DNA of 51,575 bases, taken from contig JALWRZ010000011.1 in the NCBI GenBank assembly GCA_026993785.1, positions 1-51,575 on the forward strand. Reading direction: 5' to 3'. A program made the position numbers and the translations under genes. This stretch comes from DHVE2 group archaeon. Lineage in GTDB: Archaea > Thermoplasmatota > Thermoplasmata > Thermoplasmatales > Aciduliprofundaceae. Positions 42,931-51,575 of the stretch are shown one piece after another. The notes beneath the pieces are model-generated. The model had not been told where the DNA came from, searched no databases, and was given only the letters and a program-made list of their open reading frames with translations. Positions within the stretch are counted from its first letter, which is position 1. Each line of letters starts with the position of its first letter.

Positions 42931-43971
42931 ATGGCTATATATTTTTTACTGCTTAAGATGATTGCACCTCTAAGGTATGTTATCTCTCTTCATAAACGTT
43001 CCATACTCACTGTTGTTGCTATCGCTGTAGTTGTGATGTTTCTCACCTCCATTACCGTTGTTATCTACAGCTTCGAGATGAGCAACCGAGCTCTTGTTGA
43101 GAGATTCCAGACAGACTATTATGTTATCTCTTCCACTGAAGATTTATTGAAGAGCAGGGTTCCAGAAGAGCTTGTGGGCAATAAGGGCGCTTATGTTACC
43201 ATTCTGAATGCGCGGATAAACAATGTTAGCACCTATATTGTTGGAATATATGATCCAGGCAACATACTGGGAAAAAGATATCAATGCTCAGCTGGAGAGA
43301 TTATTCTGGGCAAATACTACAGCAACAAGCTCATCGCAGTGCATGTTGCCTGGAGAAATGGAAGTGAAGTGTTGAAGGTGAAAAGAATCACGAATCTCAA
43401 TTTTTTCCCCCAATACTGGGCCGTGGCAAATTTCTCCTTCGTGAAAAACCAGACCCATAGGGTGAATTTCATAATCACCAAGGGGAAGATAAATGTCCAG
43501 GGTTATGAGATTTACAGCATGACAAAGCTCAACGATTTCTATGTGAAAAATATAGGGGAAATAACCTGGGACCTCTTCTTTCTCGAGGCAATTTCCATTG
43601 TGGTGATTTATATTTTCACTAACACTTTACTTAACATGGAAATACGGGAAAATGTGCGCAAGATAGGAATAATGAAAGCAGTTGGATCGTCCAAGAAGAA
43701 CATCGCAGCTCTCTATCTCCTCCGCTCAATTTTTGTGGGCTCCGCGGGAATGCTTCTAGGCTTTTCCCTGGGAGTTATACTCTCCTACCTTCTCATTTCC
43801 TTCATCCCTCTCCTGGGACTTTCAACCTATTTCTTTATCTACATTCCTCCAATGGTTTTTCTCATCGATCTCCTCATAGCCATTGCAGGTGCAGCCATCG
43901 CCGCTGTAGGGCCAATCAGGAGGGCTGTACGAATAGATATACTCCGGGGCATGAGGGGTGCTATGATATGA
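42931..43971 (+). CDS. FtsX-like ABC permease
   Basis: A 346-residue MacB/FtsX-type permease: N-terminal helix (ILTVVAIAVVVMFLTSITV), an extracytoplasmic domain of about 170 residues, then three helices at the C-terminus with the family coupling motif NVRKIGIMKAVGSSKKNIAA and the ending GPIRRAVRIDILRGM. It overlaps the second permease by 4 nt. The start is unclear: ATG 42931 (GGGGAG 10 nt upstream) overlaps the divergent promoter; ATG 42958 would give a shorter and equally complete protein. Confidence 0.9.
   Translation: MAIYFLLLKMIAPLRYVISLHKRSILTVVAIAVVVMFLTSITVVIYSFEMSNRALVERFQTDYYVISSTEDLLKSRVPEELVGNKGAYVTILNARINNVSTYIVGIYDPGNILGKRYQCSAGEIILGKYYSNKLIAVHVAWRNGSEVLKVKRITNLNFFPQYWAVANFSFVKNQTHRVNFIITKGKINVQGYEIYSMTKLNDFYVKNIGEITWDLFFLEAISIVVIYIFTNTLLNMEIRENVRKIGIMKAVGSSKKNIAALYLLRSIFVGSAGMLLGFSLGVILSYLLISFIPLLGLSTYFFIYIPPMVFLIDLLIAIAGAAIAAVGPIRRAVRIDILRGMRGAMI
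42936..42944 (-). promoter_or_regulatory. TATA box of the ABC ATPase gene
   Basis: Minus-strand AATATATAG lies 26 nt before the GTG at 42914. The element is within the first codons of the divergent permease frame. Confidence 0.55.
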
Positions 43972-46900
43972 TTATAGGAAAGAATACCGCGGTTCCTGTT
44001 CTCATTCTTTTAATACTCTTCACGTCCCTCTTCGTATCCATAACTTCCATATCCCAGATGCCCGACAAGATAATGGGAGGCAAGGATATCTATGTGCTCA
44101 CCTCTTCTACAGATAGAAATCCGCTGCGAAGCAATCTGGATATAAATATAGCCTATGGTCTGGAGAATATGAGCTATGTTAGCGAGGTAAGCCCGGAGAT
44201 CTTTGTTTTTACAACCATAAACGGTAGGCCAATAACCATTCGCGGGGTGATTTTCTCAAAGCTCCTACACCTGGAGAACGGGAACATCGTTGAGGGGCAT
44301 TTTCCTCGCAATGAGTATGATGCACTGATAGGTTATCGAGCACAAAGATTCTTGGGTGTGAAGATAGGGGATAGGCTCACGCTCCTTGGAGGTTTTACTG
44401 CCTCCATGGCTATAGTAAATATAACGGGAATCTATAAAAGTGGATATCCCACAGATGATGAGTTAATAGTGTCTCTCAGCACGGCAAGAAAGCTTGCAGG
44501 CATTGGAGATAATCAGATTTCCATAATCAGGGTAAAGAGCAAGGAAAAGAGGATGCTGGAGGAGTTTATGAGTCCTCGATATCCAAAATTCTCCGCCACC
44601 CTAAATGTAACGGATCATGCCTATCCCGGGCAGAGAATAAATGTAACGGTAAATATAGAGAATATGGGCACTGTAGGCGGAAGATGCAATCTTACCCTCT
44701 TATGGAACAACCAAAGCTGGAGATATGAGGATATCCCTGTAACAACGGAGAGAAAGATTACAGCCACAATCACTGCACCATCACCTGGAAATTATACCCT
44801 TATTGCCAGGGTGGAAAACTATCTCCTCCACTACACGATTTCCCAGGAAATTGAGATATTAAAGAAACCCATTTTCATAAAAGGTCCATCGCAGTTAATG
44901 GCAAATTCAGCAGCTATGTTTTATGCGACTTCGTTTAACAATGAGAATCTCAGGAATGTAAAGGTGAGCATCTATGGAGAAGGATATTCTGATAATTTTG
45001 TTAGCGATTCACCGATTCAAATCAAAATTCCCCAGAGCGGAAATTTCACTGTGAGATTCTCCAAGGTGAGATATAAGACCAGCAGCATAGAAGTAAGGGT
45101 TTACCAAAAAGGCAATTTTAACTCTCTCGCCTCGGTAGAGCCACTCTACGGGGATTTAATACTCCTAAAGAAAGGGGAGTCTGTTCATATAAAAAGTGAT
45201 GGAGACATCTATTACTCACTGGATTCTTCCTCTCCAAGAAAAACTTCTGGAGTTATAAAATTTCCACCCTACATAATTGGGGAGCACAGGCTAAAGGTTC
45301 TCGTGATAAGAAACGAAACCATGGCAAGCAGGAATTTCACGGTGTACATCTTGGAGAAATACCATCCGGAAATTATCGCAACGAATAACCAATCCTCTGT
45401 GTACTATGGGAGCGAGATAACATTTCAGCTAAGGGACGAGGTACCCATTATAAATGCCACCGTCCATTATGGAAATGAGATAAGGGAGTATCAAATCGAG
45501 CAGCAATTTGAACCCGAGAAAAAGGAATATGTGTATAATATAACCCTACGGATTGAAAAATCTCGCTGGATCAGAATTTTCTTCTCCGATCTCTTGGGCC
45601 AAATATACAATGAAAGCTTCAGGTACAAGATAATATACCAGCGGGACATATTTCCGCCGCAAATCATACTACCCAAGAATCTGAGGATATGGAGCGGGAA
45701 TACAAGTGTAGTAGAGGCGAGAGATAATGTGGCCGTCGCCAATATATCCGTGGAGATATTTGGCAGATATTTCAATGCCACATCCTCCCAGGTGAGGATA
45801 CCAACCGAGTTTATGATTAACGGCACTCCTTATTTTATGCCCGTAGGCGCATATCCCGCAAAAGTTATCACATACGATGTAAATGGTAACCGCAATGAAA
45901 CTTCCTTCACCCTGATCATCGATAATAGCAACGAGAAAATTCCTCCCATCATACTGGGACCGCGCTACTGGAATATGAGCCTTGGAGCCGCGATCTTCAG
46001 AGCTTATGATAATGTGGGCGTGCGATATATAGAATGCTACGAGAATACGACTCTGCTAAAAAAGGTCAACGGCTCTTCCTTAGTTTTGAATAGCAGCGAA
46101 ATTCTCCCAGGGCCCCATTCTCTCTTAATAATCGCGGGGGATATCAATGGAAATATTGCATCTTTTTCCTCCTATGTTTTCAAGAACTACACCGATGGGG
46201 AAAAGCCCAGAATAATAATCAAGAAAACCACTGTGTGGAGTGGAAGCTTTGTGATGGTAACCTCCAAGGACAATACTGAGGTAGCGAAAATAAAGGTTTA
46301 TTTCCCCTATAATGGAAAATATTATACGGGAAGCACTTCCGTGAATATTCCTACCATGCAGATAGAGGGAGATAATGTTTCCTATATGCCTGAGGGAAAC
46401 TACACATTGGAGGTATGGGCCTGGGACATCTTTGGCAACTGCAATCACACCTCCTTAAATTTTACCATAAATAACTCCGGAGAGAGAGTCCCCCCAATAA
46501 TCTTTGGAGATTTTTACGCGGATTTGAGCAATACCTCTCACATTTACAGAGCCTTTGATAACGTTGGTATTAAGGAAATGCTCCTAATCATAGAGAATCA
46601 AGCAATAATTAGGGTAGAAGGAAATAATATTACCTTAAATCTATCCGAGATACCACGCAGATATGCTGGAGATATCCCGGCAGATATCCTTGCCGTGGAT
46701 GTGAACGGAAATATGGCATCTCTTGGTATTCTTCTCCATGTCCCAGATCGTGCATCGCCGCAAATCATACTACCCAAGAATCTGAGGATATGGAGCGGGA
46801 ATACAAGTGTAGTAGAGGCGAGAGATAATGTGGCCGTCGCCAATATATCCGTGGAGATATTTGGCAGATATTTCAATGCCACATCCTCCCAGGTGAGGAT

Positions 46901-48107
46901 ACCAACCGAGTTTATGATTAACGGCACTCCTTATTTTATGCCCGTAGGCGCATATCCCGCAAAAGTTATCACATACGATGTAAATGGTAACCGCAATGAA
47001 ACTTCCTTCACCTTGATCATCGATAATAGCAACGAGAAAATTCCTCCCATGATCCTGGGTCCGGAATTCTATGCCCTGAGCTTCAATTCCACGGTGAGAT
47101 ATGATGCGTATGACAACTCCTTCGTGTCTAGGATGTGGGCAGAGGAAGGGGGAGTAACCTTTTCTTTATCCTATGGAAAACATCTCATTCTGCGTTACCG
47201 GGATTTGAAGGAGGGCTATCACAACATCACTATTTTTGCCAAGGATATCCATGGAAATGTGGGCAAAATGAATGTAACTCTGTTTATCGAGTATGGCCCT
47301 AAACCCACAGTATCCCTCTATTTGCCCAAGAGTGAAATTTCCCCGGATACCACGGGCATTTTAACGGTTACCCTGAGCAACGGTGAAGTTGCAGGCTATT
47401 ACAATCTCACCTTAATCATCGATGGAAAAGTTGCCAAAAGCAAGCTTGTCTTTCTCAGGCCAGGAGAGATCAAGAACGTCTACATATCCATTCCGCCCCT
47501 TAAACTCGGCACCCATGTTTTGAGTGTGGAAAATCAGAGCGTAGAGCTTAAGGTGGTGGAGAAAAAAGAGCTTATACCCATTGATACTGTATTGAAATAC
47601 ACCAAGAATTTAAAGCTGAGTGGCAGCAGTGATGTCATCTATAGGGGCTTTGAAATCTCCGAGGGAAATGTGATCCTAACCTTTGCATCGCTCATAGCTA
47701 TCACGGTAATTCTCGTTTTCTTGGGCATATATTATTCTCTCCTGAAGGGAATGAAGCTCTCGACGATAGGAGTGCTCCGAGCCATAGGAGCCACTAAGAG
47801 CGATATAAGAAAATTGATATGGAGAGATGCATTCAAATACCTCCTGCCAGCGATGATTGGGGGCATAATTTTGGGATACGCTATTACGATAATTCTCAAT
47901 CAGCTGCAGATTCTACGTGCTTTCGGGCATCAACTGATAATAGGGGCATCGCTATCAACCATAGCCCTTATCATAGTAACATCGCTCCTCTTTCTTCTGC
48001 TCTCTCTCCATCTCCTCATCTCCCGGGTTACCGGTGCCAGGGTGATCCATCTCCTAGGAAGAAGTAAGGAGGAGAGAATAGTAAAGCTTGAGGAGGTGCT
48101 TTCTTGA
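43968..48107 (+). CDS. FtsX-like permease with a giant Ig-like ectodomain (1379 residues)
   Basis: The N-terminal helix and MacB-type periplasmic domain (to about residue 200, with GYRAQRFLGVKIGDRLTLLG) and the C-terminal three helices with LSTIGVLRAIGATKSDIRKL make this an FtsX-family permease. Between them is an insertion of about 1000 residues of Ig/CARDB-like beta domains rich in N-x-S/T sites (for example HAYPGQRINVTVNIENMGTV). Residues about 563-661 and 930-1028 are nearly identical copies. The first 220 residues of the insertion look like a CARDB domain. It probably contacts the S-layer or partners outside the cell; cargo unknown. Confidence 0.88.
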   Translation: MIIGKNTAVPVLILLILFTSLFVSITSISQMPDKIMGGKDIYVLTSSTDRNPLRSNLDINIAYGLENMSYVSEVSPEIFVFTTINGRPITIRGVIFSKLLHLENGNIVEGHFPRNEYDALIGYRAQRFLGVKIGDRLTLLGGFTASMAIVNITGIYKSGYPTDDELIVSLSTARKLAGIGDNQISIIRVKSKEKRMLEEFMSPRYPKFSATLNVTDHAYPGQRINVTVNIENMGTVGGRCNLTLLWNNQSWRYEDIPVTTERKITATITAPSPGNYTLIARVENYLLHYTISQEIEILKKPIFIKGPSQLMANSAAMFYATSFNNENLRNVKVSIYGEGYSDNFVSDSPIQIKIPQSGNFTVRFSKVRYKTSSIEVRVYQKGNFNSLASVEPLYGDLILLKKGESVHIKSDGDIYYSLDSSSPRKTSGVIKFPPYIIGEHRLKVLVIRNETMASRNFTVYILEKYHPEIIATNNQSSVYYGSEITFQLRDEVPIINATVHYGNEIREYQIEQQFEPEKKEYVYNITLRIEKSRWIRIFFSDLLGQIYNESFRYKIIYQRDIFPPQIILPKNLRIWSGNTSVVEARDNVAVANISVEIFGRYFNATSSQVRIPTEFMINGTPYFMPVGAYPAKVITYDVNGNRNETSFTLIIDNSNEKIPPIILGPRYWNMSLGAAIFRAYDNVGVRYIECYENTTLLKKVNGSSLVLNSSEILPGPHSLLIIAGDINGNIASFSSYVFKNYTDGEKPRIIIKKTTVWSGSFVMVTSKDNTEVAKIKVYFPYNGKYYTGSTSVNIPTMQIEGDNVSYMPEGNYTLEVWAWDIFGNCNHTSLNFTINNSGERVPPIIFGDFYADLSNTSHIYRAFDNVGIKEMLLIIENQAIIRVEGNNITLNLSEIPRRYAGDIPADILAVDVNGNMASLGILLHVPDRASPQIILPKNLRIWSGNTSVVEARDNVAVANISVEIFGRYFNATSSQVRIPTEFMINGTPYFMPVGAYPAKVITYDVNGNRNETSFTLIIDNSNEKIPPMILGPEFYALSFNSTVRYDAYDNSFVSRMWAEEGGVTFSLSYGKHLILRYRDLKEGYHNITIFAKDIHGNVGKMNVTLFIEYGPKPTVSLYLPKSEISPDTTGILTVTLSNGEVAGYYNLTLIIDGKVAKSKLVFLRPGEIKNVYISIPPLKLGTHVLSVENQSVELKVVEKKELIPIDTVLKYTKNLKLSGSSDVIYRGFEISEGNVILTFASLIAITVILVFLGIYYSLLKGMKLSTIGVLRAIGATKSDIRKLIWRDAFKYLLPAMIGGIILGYAITIILNQLQILRAFGHQLIIGASLSTIALIIVTSLLFLLLSLHLLISRVTGARVIHLLGRSKEERIVKLEEVLS
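45655..45949 (+). repeat. Internal duplication, copy 1 (295 bp)
   Basis: Identical to 46756-47050 except C at 45912 (T at 47013). The offset is 1101 bp, exactly 367 codons, so the frame is kept. Confidence 0.97.
46756..47050 (+). repeat. Internal duplication, copy 2 (295 bp)
   Basis: Second copy; the flanking Ig-like repeats on either side are only distantly similar, so the identity is limited to this block. Confidence 0.97.
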
Positions 48108-49669
48108 GGGGAAAATGGGTATTTTTACTCATTCTCTACCTTCTTTCGGTTGCAGTGAGGATATATCCCATTTTTGTCACACCCATTCCCTACAATGTGG
48201 ATGCACTTTTGGATGTTCGTGCCTCCCAGTTTATAGCATCTCATGGAAATCTCCACTTCCCCACCAATGCCAGTTACAACAATCACCATACACCAGTTAC
48301 GCTCCTTTTAAACGCATTATCGGCGGCAATCTCACAACTTACCGGGGTGGAGGTTATTCGCTTCATCCCCTATTTCTTCCCCTTCATTACATCCCTCTCC
48401 GTCTTGGGCTGGTATCTTCTCCTGAAAAAAATAACGGGGAGGGAGGAGATAGGTATCATATCGGCTCTTCTATTCTCTCTAAGCGGCACATATGTGCTTC
48501 AGACCTCGCTGGTTTGGAAGGAGGCGATAGGATTTGTGCTCATGCCCTTTGCCATCTATGGATATAAGAGAAGGAATTACCTCGCCCTCTTCCTTCTCTT
48601 CATGCTACCCCTCACCCATCACTATGTATCGCTGATAACTTATCTGCTTATAAGCTACGCTACGCTCTATGATTACTACAAAAAATACAGGGAGCATCTT
48701 CCGTTAGAAAGGGAGGATTACCTCTGGATATTTGCAATGCCTATTCTATGGCTTTATATGGCCGCGTACTACGCAGCCCTTCATTTCAATCGTCTCAGCG
48801 AGCTCTCTCCACAGGGTGGACTTTGGCTCTTTGTGGCCCTCTTCATCCTCCTCTCTATAGGAGGCATCAAAATTTTGAGATCCTCCTACAGAAAACTGGG
48901 CTGGAAGCATTATATCCTCATAGCTTTGCCCCCCTTAATTTTCTACGTATCTTACTTTTTCCTGCCCCTTTTTTCCGATACCATGAAATTCAATTTCACC
49001 ACCCTGCTTTTCACGCTGGGTTACATTCTTCTACTTCCCCTTATCACTTCAGGGATGTATATACTACTCACCACAGAATATGACGGAAGAAGAGAATTTC
49101 TATCTTCGCTGCTTGCTCCACTGCACATGATTCTCTTCTTTTTCCTGAGGGGCATAGACCTCATTTCCTATGTCTCCCTGAGCAGAACCTTTGATTTCCT
49201 CGACCCCGTGATAAATGGTTCTGTGGCCACAGAAGTGACCAGAAGGAAAAGAAAGCTTGCATCCATAGCTATTATCTTTCTTGTTATTGCAACAACCACA
49301 CCTCTTGCCTATCATACCGCGGAGGCCTTTGGAGTCACCTATTTCATATATCCCCAAGAGTGCCATGCGGCGCAGTGGATAAGTGAGAATTATCACAATT
49401 ATACCGTCTATACCGATGATAAGTTAGGACTCGTAGCAAGGAATGGATATGATTTGAACGTCTCCCGCGGATTACCTCTTCTTTTAGAAAATGGCAGAGA
49501 AAGGGGCAATATATGGCTTCTTGGAGATTACTGGAACCGTGGAGCACAGATGTCACCCATGGCACCGGTAAGGGTGGATGTGCAGCAAGTTCTATCAAAT
49601 AACTCTGTGATTTTCTCCTCCGGAACTACTTATGTTGTTCTGAATGGGAGCGCAGATAATGTTTCATAA
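48104..49669 (+). CDS. Multi-spanning membrane protein, GT-C glycosyltransferase-like
   Basis: A 521-residue protein with about 11 membrane helices and a short C-terminal extracytoplasmic part. The first loop (PIPYNVDALLDVRASQFIAS, with paired acidic residues after helix 1) and HHTPVTLLLNALSAAIS are typical of GT-C enzymes that use lipid-linked sugars; LPLTHHYVSLITYLL adds His residues. A catalytic role is plausible but not proven. It begins with TTG overlapping the permease stop, preceded by GAGGAGGTG. The end overlaps the convergent gene by 44 nt. Confidence 0.75.
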   Translation: MRGKWVFLLILYLLSVAVRIYPIFVTPIPYNVDALLDVRASQFIASHGNLHFPTNASYNNHHTPVTLLLNALSAAISQLTGVEVIRFIPYFFPFITSLSVLGWYLLLKKITGREEIGIISALLFSLSGTYVLQTSLVWKEAIGFVLMPFAIYGYKRRNYLALFLLFMLPLTHHYVSLITYLLISYATLYDYYKKYREHLPLEREDYLWIFAMPILWLYMAAYYAALHFNRLSELSPQGGLWLFVALFILLSIGGIKILRSSYRKLGWKHYILIALPPLIFYVSYFFLPLFSDTMKFNFTTLLFTLGYILLLPLITSGMYILLTTEYDGRREFLSSLLAPLHMILFFFLRGIDLISYVSLSRTFDFLDPVINGSVATEVTRRKRKLASIAIIFLVIATTTPLAYHTAEAFGVTYFIYPQECHAAQWISENYHNYTVYTDDKLGLVARNGYDLNVSRGLPLLLENGRERGNIWLLGDYWNRGAQMSPMAPVRVDVQQVLSNNSVIFSSGTTYVVLNGSADNVS

Positions 49670-50045
49670 CACTGGCAGGGTATCGCAGTGCTATGGCAAA
49701 GAGCATAAGCACAAGAAGCGGGAAGTAATCGATGGCGAAATTTATTCCCTCATAGCTCACATTTATTCTTCCGCCTCCCAGCACAAAGTATGTCCAGAAT
49801 AAGACCAGGGTGATGGCAAGACATTCTGACGCGGCCCTCATCTTCCAGTTCTCCAGGGCTTCAGATAGGAAATAAAGTATCACTAAAGGTATGCCCACCA
49901 TGAGCACGATATTGCGGAAATATTCAAAGGTATATGGCAGAATTCCAGGAAAATTCTGGTCCACAAAGTATACAAGATAGAGCGGTACCGCAATGAATCC
50001 GATGAATCTGAGTATTGCAAACACTGTGGGTTTGACAATTTTCAT
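49626..50045 (-). CDS. Four-helix membrane protein, 139 residues
   Basis: Not recognised. Four hydrophobic helices: VFAILRFIGFIAVPLYLVYF, IVLMVGIPLVILYFLSEALE, ECLAITLVLFWTYFVLGGG and FPLLVLMLFAIALRY, with a basic/His-rich tail. It starts with an ATG overlapping the stop of the secreted protein gene by 4 nt, so the two are coupled and probably work together in the membrane. Confidence 0.7.
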   Translation of the reverse strand: MKIVKPTVFAILRFIGFIAVPLYLVYFVDQNFPGILPYTFEYFRNIVLMVGIPLVILYFLSEALENWKMRAASECLAITLVLFWTYFVLGGGRINVSYEGINFAIDYFPLLVLMLFAIALRYPASVMKHYLRSHSEQHK

Positions 50046-51118
50046 AGATTAATCACCTCCTGGTAGCTAAGATGCGTGGTTGTGTCATAGAAAGAGATAA
50101 CCACCTTGTTGAACTTCTGCGCGGGTATATTCACCCATTGATTTACTTCTTCCCCGGAATGCACATTTATCTCCTTCTGCTCCCTTTGCACTAGGGTTCC
50201 ATCATTGTAATAGCTTACATTCACAAGGAGGTGCAGAGAGAGAGGTGCCTCATTTTTGAAGTAGTAGTGAAATTCATTTCCATCAATCTCATAGCTAAGA
50301 TTGGCCAGAGGTGCACCCCAGTGATATTTCCATTTTAGCGGAAAAGTGAAATTGAAAAGCGTGATATTACCCTGCAAATCAATGTCCTTTGAGTGGGTGA
50401 GCAGCGGGGCGTAGTTCCATATATGCAACAGCATCTCCCCGTGATATACCTCCCCAAGCTGCGCCGAGGCGTTCATTGCACCCACCTTCTCTCCTGACTC
50501 TAACAAATACCCTTTCAAAATGGCATTACCCCATAAATAGCTCTGGGTATCGAGAACAAAGGGCACATTTACGTATATGCCTGAGGAGTTCATTAAGAAA
50601 CTGTAGTCCTTGCCTATGGAATAGCCCTTAACAGGGGGTTTCCATGTGATTGTTGTATTGTATCTTGTGGTAACGGACACCATATTGAACAGATACTTAA
50701 GGCTCAGGGTAAAATTCGCCTTGAACTTATCATAGTGGAAGAAATGGTAAAAATTGGGGGATTCCATCTCGTAAAGCTTTGTAAGGTTGATCTCCACGGG
50801 CAGGGGTATCACGGCTACCTCCCCGCCATTAACATCGCCAAGGTATTCCGTGGCCTCTAAAAATTCCGCGCTGGAATTCCTGAGTTGATATTGAAGGGTT
50901 ATATCCTTTATGTCAAATAACCCCTCATTGGCGATTTTAACTGGAACTTTCAGGATTATGCTGCTCCCGTCAAAGGTGATGTCTGGCTCGCCTATTTCCT
51001 CCACCCGCACCTGTTGCGATGCCACAAAATATACCGCGAGAAATATGAGAAGAATGAGAGCTACTTGGAAAACGGCTATAAATACTCGATAGGCAGTGAG
51101 CATACCCTTTAAGCTCAT
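50042..51118 (-). CDS. Membrane-anchored extracytoplasmic beta protein
   Basis: A 358-residue protein with one N-terminal membrane helix (FQVALILLIFLAVYFVASQQ) followed by an all-beta exterior of LEA14/CARDB-like segments (IILKVPVKIANEGLFDIKDI) with many N-glycosylation sites. No enzyme motif is seen. The frame runs on into the 16S gene, but the start is placed at ATG 51118, which lies 26 nt after a TATA box (leaderless). It is coupled to the four-helix protein. Confidence 0.75.
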   Translation of the reverse strand: MSLKGMLTAYRVFIAVFQVALILLIFLAVYFVASQQVRVEEIGEPDITFDGSSIILKVPVKIANEGLFDIKDITLQYQLRNSSAEFLEATEYLGDVNGGEVAVIPLPVEINLTKLYEMESPNFYHFFHYDKFKANFTLSLKYLFNMVSVTTRYNTTITWKPPVKGYSIGKDYSFLMNSSGIYVNVPFVLDTQSYLWGNAILKGYLLESGEKVGAMNASAQLGEVYHGEMLLHIWNYAPLLTHSKDIDLQGNITLFNFTFPLKWKYHWGAPLANLSYEIDGNEFHYYFKNEAPLSLHLLVNVSYYNDGTLVQREQKEINVHSGEEVNQWVNIPAQKFNKVVISFYDTTTHLSYQEVINL

Positions 51119-51141
51119 GGGGGAAAATAAGCAGGGAAGGA

Positions 51142-51150
51142 TAATAAACT
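51142..51150 (-). promoter_or_regulatory. TATA box of the secreted protein gene
   Basis: Minus-strand GTTTATTAT is centred about 27 nt before ATG 51118. Confidence 0.5.
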
Positions 51151-51202
51151 TTTTCCTGTGAGACGCTCGATAGATAATGTGCCCGCGGCCTGCCGCAAAC
51201 TT

Positions 51203-51575
51203 AGGAGGTGATCCATCCGCAGGTTCCCCTACGGATACCTTGTTACGACTTAACCCTCCTCGCTGACCCCAGGTTCGACCCTGCCCAGAGAACAGGGCCT
51301 CACCTAGAGCCAACTCGGATGGTTTGACGGGCGGTGTGTGCAAAGAGCAGGGGCGTATTCACCGCGGGATGTTGACCCGCGATTACTACGGAATCCAGCT
51401 TCACGAGGGCGAGTTACAGCCCTCGATCTGAACTACGGACGGGTTTCGGGATTAGCTCCCCCTTTCGGGGTCGCAACCCATTGTCCCGCCCTTTGTAGCG
51501 CGCGTGTAGCCCGGGGGATTCGGGGCGTACTGACCTACCGTTGACCCCACCTTCCTCCAGCTTAGCGCTGGCGGT
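51203..51575 (-). rRNA. rrs: 16S ribosomal RNA, 3' end (partial)
   Basis: The last 373 nt of 16S rRNA. The 3' end carries GGATCACCTCCT (the anti-Shine-Dalgarno sequence), preceded by the universally conserved GTAACAAGGTATCCGTAGG and CAAACCATCCGA-type regions seen here as TTGTTACGACTT and GGCGGTGTGTGCAAAG on the plus strand. Downstream comes a short GC-rich hairpin (51185-51196) and then a protein gene, with no tRNA-Ala or 23S. The 5' part lies beyond the window. Confidence 0.98.

Noticed and set aside
51119-51343. N-terminal 75-residue extension of the secreted protein
   Set aside because: It runs into the 16S rRNA gene and upstream of the TATA box; ATG 51118 is better placed.

Overview
The window is archaeal chromosome. 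Evidence: archaeal ribosomal proteins L18e, L13 and S9 followed by RNA polymerase subunit N; an archaeal-type LeuRS; two tRNAs with introns at 37/38 framed by bulge-helix-bulge motifs; TATA boxes about 26 nt upstream of many ATG codons; GGTGAT-type ribosome binding sites; and a 16S rRNA gene with no 23S or tRNA behind it. The unlinked 16S, DNA gyrase, a sulfur-type Mbx complex and many secreted, N-glycosylation-rich proteins suggest a thermophilic Thermoplasmata relative, perhaps Aciduliprofundum-like. That placement is inference.

Layout. 1-3.3 kb: the 3' end of an FN3 surface protein, a decayed archaeal AAA ATPase with short repeats at its truncated end, a HisA-like protein with a DUF2240 protein, and a TPR protein. 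3.3-6.5 kb: gyrB and four small or unassigned genes. 6.6-15.8 kb: two large surface proteins, a 2150-residue pilin-signal/CARDB/vWA protein and a NosD-type beta-helix protein. 15.8-20.2 kb: a minus-strand run of a membrane protein, RidA, a THUMP-only protein and LeuRS. 20.2-22.6 kb: tRNA-Thr, a small membrane protein, the rpl18e-rpl13-rps9-rpoN operon and tRNA-Pro. 22.8-32.1 kb: a 13-gene operon in the order of the Thermococcales mbx (sulfane sulfur reductase, MBS) cluster. Its NiFe-hydrogenase-like large subunit keeps only one Cys of each CxxC pair, so it should be a sulfur-reducing, ion-pumping complex and not a hydrogenase.

32.1-33.7 kb holds the most unusual gene: a ribbon-helix-helix DNA-binding domain fused to a proteasome alpha-subunit domain. 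Three perfectly phased 11-bp direct repeats lie between its TATA box and start codon. Beyond it is a GC-rich cluster of tetraloop hairpins that shares a 36-nt element with the 1.5 kb region.

33.7-41.5 kb: GH38 alpha-mannosidase, pyruvate phosphate dikinase divergent from an unknown gene, a PAPS-reductase-like PP-loop protein, and biotin protein ligase starting 2 nt after tRNA-Val. 41.5-51.1 kb: a LolD/FtsX-type ABC system whose second permease carries a roughly 1000-residue Ig-like ectodomain with an almost identical 295-bp internal duplication, a multi-TM GT-C-like protein, and a convergent pair of membrane/secreted proteins. The window ends inside the 16S rRNA gene on the minus strand.

How the genes fit together: the mbx operon, PPDK, the mannosidase and the surface proteins suit a peptide- or sugar-using, sulfur-reducing heterotroph. 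The RHH-proteasome protein sits just beyond the convergent end of the mbx operon, but nothing in the sequence links the two functionally.
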